Part shown: positions 46,096 through 55,376 of the stretch, one piece after another
Numbering within the stretch: the first letter of the stretch is position 1
How the letters are laid out: every line of letters starts with the position of its first letter
Notes under the pieces: model-generated
Told to the model about the DNA's origin: nothing
Seen by the model: only the letters and a program-made list of their open reading frames with translations
Databases searched by the model: none
Assembly (NCBI RefSeq): GCF_023736115.1
Contig: NZ_JAKQZC010000001.1
Span: 1-64,000, forward strand
Direction: 5' to 3'
Length of the DNA stretch: 64,000 bases
Source of the DNA: Salinicola avicenniae
GTDB taxonomy: Bacteria; Pseudomonadota; Gammaproteobacteria; Pseudomonadales; Halomonadaceae
Position numbers and translations under genes: made by a program

Positions 46096-47280
46096 ATGGA
46101 TAACGCAGCCCTGTTCGAGGCGGTCCGCCTGGGCCCCTATACGCTGAAGAACCGCGTCGTGATGCCGCCGTTGACGCGGTCGCGCAGCACCCAGCCCGGT
46201 AACGTGCCGAATGCCTGGATGACCGAATACTACGCCCAGCGCGCCGGTGCAGGCTTCATGATCACCGAAGGTACACAGATCGAGCCACGCGGCCAGGGCT
46301 ACGCCTGGACGCCGGGCATTCATTCGCGCGCACAGATCGAAGGCTGGAAGGCGGTAACGGAGGCCGTTCATGCGCGCGGCGGCGTGATCTTCTCCCAGCT
46401 CTGGCATGTCGGACGGGTCTCGCATCGCTCGCTGCAGCCGGCCGGCAAGCCGCCGGTCGCGCCATCGCCGATCCGCGCCGACGCGGTCAGCGTCTTCGTC
46501 GAAACCGCCCCGGGCGAAGGCAAGCTGACCGAGCCGAGCGAGCCCGTCGCGCTGACCACCGCGGAAGTCGAGGAGCTGGTCGAGCTCTATGCCCAGGCGG
46601 CACGCAACGCGATGGCCGCGGGTTTCGACGGCGTCGAGCTGCACTGCGCCAACGGCTATCTGGTGAACCAGTTCATCTCCGAGCATACCAACACTCGGAC
46701 CGACCGCTACGGCGGCAGCCTGGCCAATCGCCTGCGCTTTCTCGAGGAGATCGTCGAGGCGGTCGCCGGCGTCGTCGGGCCCGAACGCCTGGGCGTGCGC
46801 TTCTCGCCGCTGTTCGAAAGCACCGACGAAGACCGCGTCTACCTGGGGCTGGTCGAACGTGACCCGCACACCACCTACCTCGAGGCGGTCAAACGGCTGG
46901 AGCAGGCCGGCGTAGCCTACATCTCCATCGCCGAGGCGGACTGGAACAATGCGCCCGACCTGCCGGAAACCTTCTATCGGGCCGTGCGCGAGGCCTTTTC
47001 CGGACGCCTGCTTTACGCCGGGCGCTATACCCCGGACAAGGCACGCTGGATGCGCGAGCAAGGTTACGGTGATCTCTTCGCCTTCGGCCGACCGTTCATC
47101 GCCAACCCGGATCTGCCGTCGCGGCTCTACCACGGCTGGCCGCTGAACGACGTCGACCCGGCAACGATGTACGGCGGCAGCGACGTCGGCTACCTCGATT
47201 ACCCGACCTATGCCGGGACCGTCGATATCGAAAAAACCGATCTCGAAAACACCGACGCCGATACCCACGCGCGCGCCTGA
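46096..47280 (+). CDS. NADH:flavin oxidoreductase, old yellow enzyme family (NemA-like)
   Basis: A 394-aa FMN-binding TIM barrel that reduces activated alkenes, quinones or nitro compounds. It starts ALFEAVRLGPYTLKNRVVMPPLTRSRS and has FSQLWHVGRVSH, the substrate-binding H-x-x-N pair in GVELHCANGYLVNQF, RTDRYGGSLANRLRF and the FMN phosphate-binding FAFGRPFIANPDL. The C-terminal 25 residues beyond the barrel are polar and acidic. GGGAGAG precedes the ATG at 46096. Endogenous substrate unknown. Confidence 0.93.
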   Translation: MDNAALFEAVRLGPYTLKNRVVMPPLTRSRSTQPGNVPNAWMTEYYAQRAGAGFMITEGTQIEPRGQGYAWTPGIHSRAQIEGWKAVTEAVHARGGVIFSQLWHVGRVSHRSLQPAGKPPVAPSPIRADAVSVFVETAPGEGKLTEPSEPVALTTAEVEELVELYAQAARNAMAAGFDGVELHCANGYLVNQFISEHTNTRTDRYGGSLANRLRFLEEIVEAVAGVVGPERLGVRFSPLFESTDEDRVYLGLVERDPHTTYLEAVKRLEQAGVAYISIAEADWNNAPDLPETFYRAVREAFSGRLLYAGRYTPDKARWMREQGYGDLFAFGRPFIANPDLPSRLYHGWPLNDVDPATMYGGSDVGYLDYPTYAGTVDIEKTDLENTDADTHARA

Positions 47281-47298
47281 CGCGCGACGCGACGCCGC

Positions 47299-48714
47299 CT
47301 AGACCAGCTTGCCGGGGTTCATGATGCCGAGCGGGTCGAGGGCGGCCTTGATGGACCGCATCACGGCCCAGCCTTCACCGTGTTCGGCCTCCATGTACGC
47401 GCGCTTGCCGGTACCGATGCCGTGCTCGCCGGTGCAGGTGCCCCCAGCGGCGAGCGCCCGTTCGATCAGGCGCTGGTTGAAGGCGGCCAGCGTTGCGAGC
47501 TCTTCCTCGCTATCGCGATCCACGGCAACGACCAGATGGAAGTTGCCGTCGCCGACATGGCCGAGCAGCGGCGCGATCAGGCCGCTCTCGGCGACATCGG
47601 CCTGGGTCGCCTCGATGCAGGCGGCGAGCTGCGAGATCGGCACGCAGATATCGGTCGCCAGAAACTCCATGCCCGGGCGCAGCGCCTTGGCCGCATAGGC
47701 GGCGTCGTGGCGCGCCTGCCATAGCGCATTGCGCTCCTCTTCTTTCGTCGCCCAAGCGAAATCGCTGCCACCGAACTCCTGACACAGCTCGGCCAGGGTC
47801 TCCGCCTGCTCCTTCACCCCGGCGTGCGTACCGTGAAACTCCAGGAACAGCGTCGGCTTCTCGGCGTAGTCGAGCCCCGAGAAGGCGTTGACCGCGCGCA
47901 TGGCGAGCGCATCCATCAGCTCGATCCGCGCCATCGGGATGCCGTACTGGATCGAGGCGATAACGGTATCGACCGCGCCGGCGACATCCTCGAAGGCCAC
48001 GGTGGCGCTGGAGATCGCTTCCGGCAGACCGTGTAGCTTCACCGTCAGTTCAGTGATGATGCCGAGCGTGCCCTCGGCGCCGATCATCAGATGGTTGAGA
48101 TCGTAGCCGGCGGCTGACTTGCGCGCCCGACTGCCGGTCCTGACCACGCGGCCGTCCGGCATCACCACGGTCATCGCCAGCACGTTGTCGCGGATGGTGC
48201 CGTAACGCACCGTGTTGGTACCGCTGGCGCGGGTCGAGGCCATGCCGCCCATGCTGGCATCCGCGCCCGGGTCGACGGAGAAGAAAAGCCCCGTGGCGCG
48301 CAGGTCGGTATTGAGCTGGGTGCGGGTGACGCCTGGCTGTACCGTCGCGTCCATGTCCTCCGGACGTACGCCGAGAATGGCGTTCATCTGCGAAAGATCG
48401 ACGCAAAGGCCGCCGTGATCGGCGATCACCTGGCCCTCGATGGATGTGCCCACGCCGTAGGGAATGACCGGCACGCGGTGCGCCGCGCAAGCCTTCACCA
48501 CCGCGGCCACTTCCTCTGTGGAATGCGGAAAACAGACCGCATCCGGCGCGGCAGGATGGTGCCAGGACTCGTCGTGCCCATGCTGCTCGCGAATGCCCGC
48601 CGCCGTGGTCAGACGCTCGCCGAGCACAGGCTCGAGCTCGGCGATCAGCGCCTGCATCGTTTCAGGCGTGGGGCGGGCGGGAGATTCGGCGGAAAACGCG
48701 GCAGCGGATGACAT
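47299..48714 (-). CDS. FAD-linked D-lactate dehydrogenase-type oxidase
   Basis: A 471-aa GlcD/Dld-type flavoprotein that oxidises D-lactate or another 2-hydroxy acid into the respiratory chain. It has the PCMH FAD-binding domain (RVPVIPYGVGTSIEGQ, VDPGADASMGGMASTRASGTN) and the C-terminal LLGHVGDGNFH and GTCTGEHGIGTGKRAYMEAEHG motifs. It is a one-protein enzyme: no GlcE or GlcF partner is present, which favours D-lactate dehydrogenase (cytochrome) over glycolate oxidase. The start at 48714 follows GAGGTG. It is convergent with the OYE gene. Confidence 0.88.
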   Translation of the reverse strand: MSSAAAFSAESPARPTPETMQALIAELEPVLGERLTTAAGIREQHGHDESWHHPAAPDAVCFPHSTEEVAAVVKACAAHRVPVIPYGVGTSIEGQVIADHGGLCVDLSQMNAILGVRPEDMDATVQPGVTRTQLNTDLRATGLFFSVDPGADASMGGMASTRASGTNTVRYGTIRDNVLAMTVVMPDGRVVRTGSRARKSAAGYDLNHLMIGAEGTLGIITELTVKLHGLPEAISSATVAFEDVAGAVDTVIASIQYGIPMARIELMDALAMRAVNAFSGLDYAEKPTLFLEFHGTHAGVKEQAETLAELCQEFGGSDFAWATKEEERNALWQARHDAAYAAKALRPGMEFLATDICVPISQLAACIEATQADVAESGLIAPLLGHVGDGNFHLVVAVDRDSEEELATLAAFNQRLIERALAAGGTCTGEHGIGTGKRAYMEAEHGEGWAVMRSIKAALDPLGIMNPGKLV

Positions 48715-48858
48715 GAACAGCACCTCGGATGAATCGACTCGGGGGGAATCGTCTGAAAGCAATCCGTTCCGGCAAACTGGAACGGGTCGACAGTGAGCAC
48801 GCTATCGACCCGTTCAGCATACCGGAGTTTCCCCCCTTCGGTCGCATCCGACGCGCAT

Positions 48859-49476
48859 TCAGGCGTCGAGTGTCTCGACGCCCTCGGAGACGGCCACCCG
48901 ACCGAAAGCCTGCTCCAGATACTCGCGATACTCGCGCTGATAGCGCTCGACCTCCGGCGCCTTGATCACATCGTTGGCGATAAAGCTCGGCAGCCCCTCG
49001 AGACCAATGAATGCCTGCGACTTGTGGAACGGGAAGTAGACGCCCTCGACGCCCTTGCCCTCGAAGAAGTTACCCGGCTCGTCGAAAGCCTCACGCGGTG
49101 CGTTCCAGGTCAGCGAGAGCAGGTAACGCCGACCCTGGAGCAGGCCGCCACTGCCATACTGCTGGCTCGGGTCGTGACGCGAACGCCCGTCGCTTGCGTA
49201 GAGAGCACCGTGGCCGGCGGTGAACACCTCGTCGATATAGCGCTTGACCGTCCAGGGCGCGCCCATCCACCAGCCCGGCATCTGCCAGACGATGACATCC
49301 GCCCACAGAAAGCTCTGCACTTCAGCTTCGACGTCATAGCCCTGCTCGACCACCGTTTCGCGCACGTCGTGGCCCAGCGAGGCGAGCGTGTCACGCGCCA
49401 GCTCATGAAGCGTATTGTTGAGTTCACCGTTGGAGTGCGCGAACGGCTTGCCGCCGTTGATCAGTAAAAACTTCAT
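48859..49476 (-). CDS. mdaB: NADPH:quinone reductase MdaB
   Basis: A 205-aa flavodoxin-like FAD quinone reductase, soluble and antioxidant. It tracks E. coli MdaB closely (LINGGKPFAHSNGELN, EVQSFLWADVIVWQMPGWW, MGAPWTVKRYIDEVF, GHGALYASDGRSR, LPSFIANDVIKAPEVERY). It is divergent from a LysR gene with a clear LTTR palindrome between them, which suggests quinone- or electrophile-responsive activation. Confidence 0.94.
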   Translation of the reverse strand: MKFLLINGGKPFAHSNGELNNTLHELARDTLASLGHDVRETVVEQGYDVEAEVQSFLWADVIVWQMPGWWMGAPWTVKRYIDEVFTAGHGALYASDGRSRHDPSQQYGSGGLLQGRRYLLSLTWNAPREAFDEPGNFFEGKGVEGVYFPFHKSQAFIGLEGLPSFIANDVIKAPEVERYQREYREYLEQAFGRVAVSEGVETLDA

Positions 49477-49602
49477 TGCCTACCGCCTCGAATTCGTCTG
49501 AAGGTCCTGAATAGACACGCCTGGATGGCCAGCGCGAGCCAGTCGATGGGCGGTATTTTGGGCGAACCCTCGCGCGGAAAAACCGTTCGGAAGACAAGTC
49601 AC

Positions 49603-49621
49603 TGTTGACGTAAAATCAACA
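49603..49621. promoter_or_regulatory. LysR-type operator TGTTGA-N7-TCAACA
   Basis: A perfect 6-bp dyad (49603-49608 with 49616-49621) in the 190-bp gap between mdaB and the divergent lysR, 46 bp before the lysR start codon. Size and spacing fit an LTTR recognition site. Confidence 0.6.
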
Positions 49622-49666
49622 ACCACCGGCGCCGATCGGAAGGCTTCACATGGCGGGACGGTTCGT

Positions 49667-50569
49667 ATGAAAAGCACGCTCGAGGAACAGCAGGCGTTTG
49701 TCGCCGTGGTCGACTGCGGTTCGATCACCGCCGCGGCCGAGCGCCTGGACCTGACCGTCTCCGGCGTCAGCCGGGCACTCAATCGGCTCGAGAAGAAACT
49801 GGATACCACGCTTATGCGTCGTACCACACGGCGTCTGGAGCTGACCGACGAAGGCGAGACCTTTCTCGACCGCTGCCGCCAGATTCTCGACGCGGTAGAG
49901 AGTGCCGAGGAGGCGGTCGGCGGCTATCAGGACCAGCCGCGCGGAAGGTTGCGCATCAATGCCGCCCCGAGCTTCATGCAGTTCACCCTTGTCCCGCTGA
50001 TCGGCGAATTCCGCCGTCGCTATCCCGGCATCCTGCTGGAGCTGGATACCCACGACCGCTTTGTCGACCTGCTCGAGCAACGCGTCGACCTCGCGATTCG
50101 TATCGGCGAACTGGAGGACTCCTCACTGCACGCACGGCCTCTGGGGCAGTCACCGCGACGTCTGATCGCAAGCCCGGCGTATCTCGAACGCGCCGGCCCC
50201 CCCCACCGTATCGAAGATCTTGCGAGCCACAGCCTGCTCGGCTTCAGCCAGCTCGACCATCTCAACGAGTGGCCGCTGACCGATGCGCGCGGCGAACCGT
50301 TTCATGTGAAACCGACGCTTGCCGCCTCCAGCGGCCCGACGCTGCTCGCCCTGGCCATCGCCGGCGAGGGCATCGCCTGCCTCACGGACGACATGACCCG
50401 CCTGCCTCGCAGTCAGGGACAACTGGTGGCGGTGCTGCCGACACTCATCCAGTATCGCGCCTTTCGCGTCAACGTCGTCTACTACCGCCAGACAGCGCTG
50501 ACGCAGCGCGCCCGCCTGTTCATGGACTATCTCGCCGAAAAATTACCGGGCGACTACCTCGACGCCTGA
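49667..50569 (+). CDS. LysR-family regulator divergent from mdaB
   Basis: A 300-aa LTTR: HTH in VVDCGSITAAAERLDLTVSGVSRALNRLEKKL, and a type-2 periplasmic-like effector domain (GRLRINAAPSFMQFTLVPLI, VDLAIRIGELEDSSLHARPL). The LAIRIG segment marks the large CrgA/YhcS-like branch, whose members often govern neighbouring quinone or aldehyde reductases. Regulation of mdaB is inferred from orientation and the shared palindrome. Confidence 0.92.
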   Translation: MKSTLEEQQAFVAVVDCGSITAAAERLDLTVSGVSRALNRLEKKLDTTLMRRTTRRLELTDEGETFLDRCRQILDAVESAEEAVGGYQDQPRGRLRINAAPSFMQFTLVPLIGEFRRRYPGILLELDTHDRFVDLLEQRVDLAIRIGELEDSSLHARPLGQSPRRLIASPAYLERAGPPHRIEDLASHSLLGFSQLDHLNEWPLTDARGEPFHVKPTLAASSGPTLLALAIAGEGIACLTDDMTRLPRSQGQLVAVLPTLIQYRAFRVNVVYYRQTALTQRARLFMDYLAEKLPGDYLDA

Positions 50570-50581
50570 GCGACGCGAGCA

Positions 50582-51079
50582 TCACTCGGGAACCGGCCCA
50601 AAGCGATTGGCCGTGGTGTCACTCGGTCGCGTCATCCACCAGAGCATGACGGCAGCGACGATCAAACCCAGCATCACGCCATTCATGAGCAGGACCCCCG
50701 CCCCCGCCTGCTGGCTGGAAAGCCCGGCGTCCGAGGGCAACAGCCAGAGCACGCCGCCCCCGACCACGATCCCGCCCCCGATGGCGCCCGCGATCAGCAC
50801 CAGCAGGTAATAGCCCGGCCTGCCGCTGTCGTGCAGCCGCCGCCAGCTCACCGCCAGTGTCGGGAGCAGCGTGGCAAGAGACAACACATTCGTGAACGGG
50901 CTGGGTTGAAAGCCCTGTGCGTCGGGGTCGAGCGGGAAAAACGCCATATCGAGTGCGCTGGCAGCCAGCAGCAGCAGATTGAGGAACAGCAGATACCACC
51001 AGTATTCCGAACGGGAGGCACGCCCCGAGAAGGTCGCGTACTGTCGAAAACACACCTTGATCGCCGTGAAGAACGTCAC
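50582..51079 (-). CDS. DUF805 membrane protein
   Basis: A 165-aa inner-membrane protein with four to five hydrophobic segments and the DUF805 signatures FSGRASRSEYWWYLLF near the N-terminus and VSWRRLHDSGRPGYYLL in the middle. The start is taken as GTG at 51079, giving VTFFTAIKVCFRQYATF as the N-terminus, with GGAGG about 5 nt upstream. ATG starts further up (51160) add residues unlike the family. Function unknown. Confidence 0.82.
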   Translation of the reverse strand: MTFFTAIKVCFRQYATFSGRASRSEYWWYLLFLNLLLLAASALDMAFFPLDPDAQGFQPSPFTNVLSLATLLPTLAVSWRRLHDSGRPGYYLLVLIAGAIGGGIVVGGGVLWLLPSDAGLSSQQAGAGVLLMNGVMLGLIVAAVMLWWMTRPSDTTANRFGPVPE

Positions 51080-51380
51080 ACCACCTCCAGAGTTCGAGAG
51101 ATCCACGAGCCGGCGCCAAGGGTCTTGGCCCGATCGCTCGGTCTCAAGGATACCGCACACCGCCCATCGTGCCTGCGTCTATCGGCGGCGACACGATCAC
51201 GCTTCCGGAGGCAGAAAAGTCAAGACGGGCACAGCGTGTGCTGACATTGGAAGAAGCGTCGCCGCTCCCCATGAGCGGCTGGTCGGACTGGGACAATCAC
51301 GGCGTGTTGAACGGCGAACACCCGCTGCGCTGGCGCGTTTGAAACCGTCCTCGGGCCCACAGCACCTGTACAAGCGGCGA

Positions 51381-52586
51381 CTAGCCTGCCGACCTCGCGC
51401 CAGGAGGTACTCGCAGTGTATCGACCGCCTCGTCGTCGGCATCAGACGACCCCTGATCGTCAAGATACTCCACCCGATTGCGACCGCTCGCCTTGGCCCG
51501 GTACAACGCCTGGTCGGCACGCTTGAGCAGAGGCTCGATACCGCGCGTGAGCGCTTGCGGTGAGGCGCGGTCAAGACTCGAGACGCCGACGCTGACCGTC
51601 ACACTGGCGCCTCGTCCAGCCGCCGCGTTGGGAATCTGCTGGCGTTCGATCGCTTCGCGCGCCTTTTCGCCCAGGCGCCGGGCGCCTAGCTCTCCCGTGC
51701 CCGGCAGTAGCAACGCGAACTCCTCCCCGCCATAGCGCACGGCCAGATCGGCGGGCCGGGCGAGTACGCCGCGCAACGTCTCCGCGACCTGCTGCAGGCA
51801 GCGGTCGCCCGCGTCATGGCCATAGTGGTCGTTGAATTTCTTGAAGTGATCCACGTCACACATGATCACGGCCAGCTCGCCGGGGTGCCGCGAAAGCCGC
51901 GACCGCTCCTGTTCGAGCGCAGCGTCCAGTGCACGACGGTTGGCCAGTCCCGTCAACGGGTCCGTGTGGCTCAGCGTCTCCAGATATACATTATTGAGCG
52001 TCAGCTCTTCTTCGGCCTGATCGATCTGCTGGCGGAACAGGTAAAGCAGCGTTCCCGACAGGATCAGCACACCGGCCACGCTAAACGCATACATGATCTC
52101 GACCCACGGCGACGGTACCGGCGCCACCGCAGTATGCGGCGTGAACAGAAAGTGTGTCAGCAGATACAGGACGCCCAGCGACGCCATGATCCCGGAGTAC
52201 AGGCCCTTGGGCAGATGCTGATAGAGGAAGCACAGCACAGCGGCGAAGGTGAAATAGAACAGGTTCACCCCGGCTTCCGCACTGATGAAGTAGGTCACCA
52301 CGAACAGCTGCGTGCAGCCGTTGACCAGCAGCACGTTGCTGGCCGCGTTATGCCAGCGCTGATAATTGCAGATCAGCACCGCCCCATACGCCTTCATGAA
52401 AACCAGGTTGGCCATGAAGACGTCGCGATAGATGGCAAAATCATACAAGAGATAGAACAGTTGATAGGGCGTGGTCGCGGCGATCCCGAAGATGCTGACC
52501 TGATTACACAGAGCCACCTGCCGGCGCAACCTCACCGAATTGCCGGACATGCCGGGTGACCATAGCATCTTGATCGTCTCGATCAT
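51381..52586 (-). CDS. Diguanylate cyclase with N-terminal membrane sensor
   Basis: A 401-aa protein. About 220 residues of N-terminal sequence form six or so hydrophobic helices (a MASE-like membrane sensor; type not identified), then a short coiled linker (QQIDQAEEELTLNNVYLE) and a GGDEF domain with HTDPLTGLANRRALD and the active-site RYGGEEFALLLPG. An RxxD inhibitory site (RPAD) lies five residues before GGEEF, so product inhibition by c-di-GMP is expected. It probably links an envelope signal to c-di-GMP and, through it, to attachment or type IV pili. Confidence 0.9.
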   Translation of the reverse strand: MIETIKMLWSPGMSGNSVRLRRQVALCNQVSIFGIAATTPYQLFYLLYDFAIYRDVFMANLVFMKAYGAVLICNYQRWHNAASNVLLVNGCTQLFVVTYFISAEAGVNLFYFTFAAVLCFLYQHLPKGLYSGIMASLGVLYLLTHFLFTPHTAVAPVPSPWVEIMYAFSVAGVLILSGTLLYLFRQQIDQAEEELTLNNVYLETLSHTDPLTGLANRRALDAALEQERSRLSRHPGELAVIMCDVDHFKKFNDHYGHDAGDRCLQQVAETLRGVLARPADLAVRYGGEEFALLLPGTGELGARRLGEKAREAIERQQIPNAAAGRGASVTVSVGVSSLDRASPQALTRGIEPLLKRADQALYRAKASGRNRVEYLDDQGSSDADDEAVDTLRVPPGARSAG

Positions 52587-52723
52587 GAAACCGCCTCTGC
52601 GACACACCGTGGAAGAAATCAGCCGCCGCTGGTGCCGTGTGATCAGCGGTTATCACTCTATCGGCAGACTCTACGGATTGGCTGAGGCCTTGGGCATGTC
52701 TTTGTCGCCAGGACGCTCATCGC

Positions 52724-53659
52724 CTAACGCGTTACTACCAGCAGCCCCAACAGCAGCAGGCCGCCGCCCAACAGGAAGTTGGCCGTCAGTGGCTCATTGA
52801 GCAGCAGCGCCCCGAACAGCACCCCGAAGATCGGCGACAGGAACGAGAAGATGCCGAGCTGGGAGGCGAAGTAGCGGCGTAACAGCGCGAACCACAGAAG
52901 CAGCGCGGCGAAGGAGATGACCAGCGTCTGGAAGGCCAGACTGGCCACCGCCGAACCGCTCCAGCGAAGGGCGCCGAGGTCGCCCAACAGCGCCGCTGCG
53001 GGCAACAGCAGCAACCCGGCGACGATAATCTGGTAGCACAGCGTCTTCACCGGGGGCGCCTCCGACAGCGATGAGCGACGGATCACCAGCGTGGTCGCCG
53101 CCCAGGAAAGGCCAGCCAGCAATCCGAGGAAATCGCCCCACAGGATATCGCCGGCATTGTCGATATCGGTGGCCGGCGCCATGGCGAACACCATGCCGAC
53201 AAAGGCCAGGCCGACGCCCAGCCACTGGCGTCGTGTCAGTTGTTCCCCGGGCACCAGCAGATGCAGCCCCAACGCCGCGAACACCGGCGCCGTGTACAGG
53301 AACACCGACATGTGCGAGGCCAGCGTGTAGTGGAGCCCCCACGCCACGAAGACGAATTCCGCCGTGAACCCCAATCCGACGAGCGCCCCCGCGCCGAGGT
53401 TCGCTCGGAAATCGGCGAGGCGAATGCCTTGCCGCATCACCAGTGCCACCACCAGCAGCGCCGCCAGGGATGAACGCAGCGCAATCTGCGCCAGCGGCGG
53501 AATATCGGCCGCGACCATCTTGATGGCCACTTGCTGAAAGCCCAGCGCCAGACAGAACAGCACCATCAGCGCACCGCCCTGCATATCCAGGCGCCGGCGC
53601 AGCCGAGCGCTGGCCAAGGGCGTGAACGCGTTCGAAAGCTCGGTATCCTGATCCTGCAT
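52724..53659 (-). CDS. EamA/DMT-family transporter
   Basis: A 311-aa drug/metabolite exporter with ten hydrophobic helices in two EamA repeats (FQQVAIKMVAADIPPLAQIALRSSLAALL, then the second repeat from ILWGDFLGLLAGLSWAATTLVIRR). Substrate cannot be read. It is divergent from a LysR gene by 99 bp, a common arrangement for EamA exporters controlled by a metabolite-sensing LTTR. Confidence 0.9.
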   Translation of the reverse strand: MQDQDTELSNAFTPLASARLRRRLDMQGGALMVLFCLALGFQQVAIKMVAADIPPLAQIALRSSLAALLVVALVMRQGIRLADFRANLGAGALVGLGFTAEFVFVAWGLHYTLASHMSVFLYTAPVFAALGLHLLVPGEQLTRRQWLGVGLAFVGMVFAMAPATDIDNAGDILWGDFLGLLAGLSWAATTLVIRRSSLSEAPPVKTLCYQIIVAGLLLLPAAALLGDLGALRWSGSAVASLAFQTLVISFAALLLWFALLRRYFASQLGIFSFLSPIFGVLFGALLLNEPLTANFLLGGGLLLLGLLVVTR

Positions 53660-53758
53660 GTCACCCTCCCGTGGCCATCAAGACGGCCAAGTGGAGCATT
53701 TGTCGGCCGCGCCGCCAAACGATTAATCTGATGGTCAAGGCTCAGGAAAAGTCACCCC

Positions 53759-54721
53759 ATGAAGATCGAACGCCTTCCCCTGAATGCGCTGAGAGCTTTC
53801 GCCGAAGCCGCCCGTGCAGAGAGCTTCAAACAAGCCGCCGCGCATTTGGGCGTCACACCCGGCGCGGTCAGCCGTCAGGTCAAGCAGCTCGAAGATCGTC
53901 TCGGCGTGCCGCTATTCGCTCGTCACGCCAGCGGCGTCCAGTTGAACGAGATCGGGCGGCAGCTGGCGCGAGATATCGACGGCGGGCTCGAGCGTATCGC
54001 CGCGGGGGTTCGGACCGCTCAGGAGCGCGCCAGCGCGCGATATCAGCAGGTGCCGAGGTTGACGATCAGCGCCCCGCCGACCTTCGCGCAGCTGTGGCTG
54101 CTACCCCGGCTGTCCGAATTCGAGAGCCGTGTCGGCGGTGTCGAGATCTCACTGGACGCCAGTCAATCGCTCAGCTTGCCGGCCTGGCAGGCCGATGGCG
54201 CACGCCTCGCGATTCGCTACGGTCGCGGCCCCTGGCCGGCGTTCAACAGCCAGCGCCTGTTCGGTGACGAGCTGTTCCCGGTCTGCGCCCCCGCGCTGTG
54301 GCCGCCCGACGCTCGCCCCATGACGCCTGACGACCTGGCACACCACACGCTACTGGAAGTGCGCTGGGACTCCCCCCAAGGTGTGGCCTTTCCCGGCTGG
54401 CGAGAGTGGCTCGCTGCCGCCGGCATTGCCGACCGAGTCCCGCCGCCACAGCGCCACTACTCCCTCTCCGGCCTGGCCCTGGACCAGGCCATCGCCGGCC
54501 GCGGGATCATGCTGGCCAACCATCCCATCGTCATGGACCGGCTGGAAAGCGGGGTGCTGGTTCGCCCCTTCGGTGAGCGCTTCGTGCTGGCCTCCCCCTT
54601 GACCTATGACCTGCTGACGCCAAAAAGCGGCGAAGTACCGCCCGCGGTCGCACGCTTTATCGACTGGCTGCTGAATGAAGCCGCCCTCTTCGACGCGGCC
54701 ACGACCGGCAACCCCCACTAA
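53759..54721 (+). CDS. LysR-family regulator, GcvA-like
   Basis: A 320-aa LTTR starting LPLNALRAFAEAARAESFKQAAAHLGVTPGAVSRQVKQLED-like (the PLNALRAFEAAARHxSFxxAAxxLxVTxxAVSxQ pattern of GcvA/AmpR/TrpI types), with an effector domain containing RLAIRYGRGPWPAFNSQRLF. It is divergent from the EamA exporter and probably controls it. Confidence 0.9.
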   Translation: MKIERLPLNALRAFAEAARAESFKQAAAHLGVTPGAVSRQVKQLEDRLGVPLFARHASGVQLNEIGRQLARDIDGGLERIAAGVRTAQERASARYQQVPRLTISAPPTFAQLWLLPRLSEFESRVGGVEISLDASQSLSLPAWQADGARLAIRYGRGPWPAFNSQRLFGDELFPVCAPALWPPDARPMTPDDLAHHTLLEVRWDSPQGVAFPGWREWLAAAGIADRVPPPQRHYSLSGLALDQAIAGRGIMLANHPIVMDRLESGVLVRPFGERFVLASPLTYDLLTPKSGEVPPAVARFIDWLLNEAALFDAATTGNPH

Positions 54722-54810
54722 GCGCCAGTCACCGGCCTCGGTAGTCAGGCTCGCTCACGCCTCCTTGCCCGTTATCATCGGGCCTCTGCTCGGGGCCCGG
54801 GGTACGTCGT

Positions 54811-55131
54811 TTACCGCGACGCGTACCAGTCCGCATAAGGCGTGTTCTCGACCTTGTACTGGGTGTAATCCGGCGCGCCGTCCTGCCACCACACCGGACC
54901 GCGCTCGCCCAGCGCCCGCTTGGCCTCGTCGACGTCATGTCGAGCGTCTCGCTCCGCCTGCGAATCTTGCGCTCGCTTCGCCTGGCCCACCGCCCGGCGC
55001 GCTCGCATCAGTCGCTGTACCCACTGCTCGCGCTCCGCCTCGGCAAGATCGGGGTTCGAGCACCGCCACAAGCGGCCGCGCACCACGATATAGCGGCCGT
55101 CCGGCGTGGTCAGTGGCGAAGATGAACTCAT
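54811..55131 (-). CDS. Small conserved-type hypothetical protein
   Basis: A 106-aa soluble, charged protein of unknown function. It begins MSSSSPLTTPDGRYIVVRGRLW-like (TPDGRYIVVRGRLWRCSNPDL), followed by an Arg/Ala-rich helical middle (RLMRARRAVGQAKRAQDSQAER) and a C-terminal tail rich in Trp and Tyr (GPVWWQDGAPDYTQYKVENT). I know similar small proteins from proteobacterial genomes without an assigned role. GGAGTGG upstream supports the start at 55131. It lies alone between lysR and recC. Confidence 0.72.
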   Translation of the reverse strand: MSSSSPLTTPDGRYIVVRGRLWRCSNPDLAEAEREQWVQRLMRARRAVGQAKRAQDSQAERDARHDVDEAKRALGERGPVWWQDGAPDYTQYKVENTPYADWYASR

Positions 55132-55376
55132 GGATATCCACTCCCGATTCGATAGGAAAGCCTCCCGTGCGTATTGGTGCACTCGCACGGCCAGGTCACG
55201 TCGACAGCAGCATAGTCGTCTTTTCCTTACGCTCCCGGCTTCGCCCGATCGCCGGCATCAGTAGGTCTCGGCCTCCAGCGTCTGCCAGAGAACGATCGGC
55301 CAGCCGCGAATCGGCTTCATGCCCCCATCGATTTGCGGCACCATGAAGACCCGTTTCGCGTCGCCAAGGACCGTCC

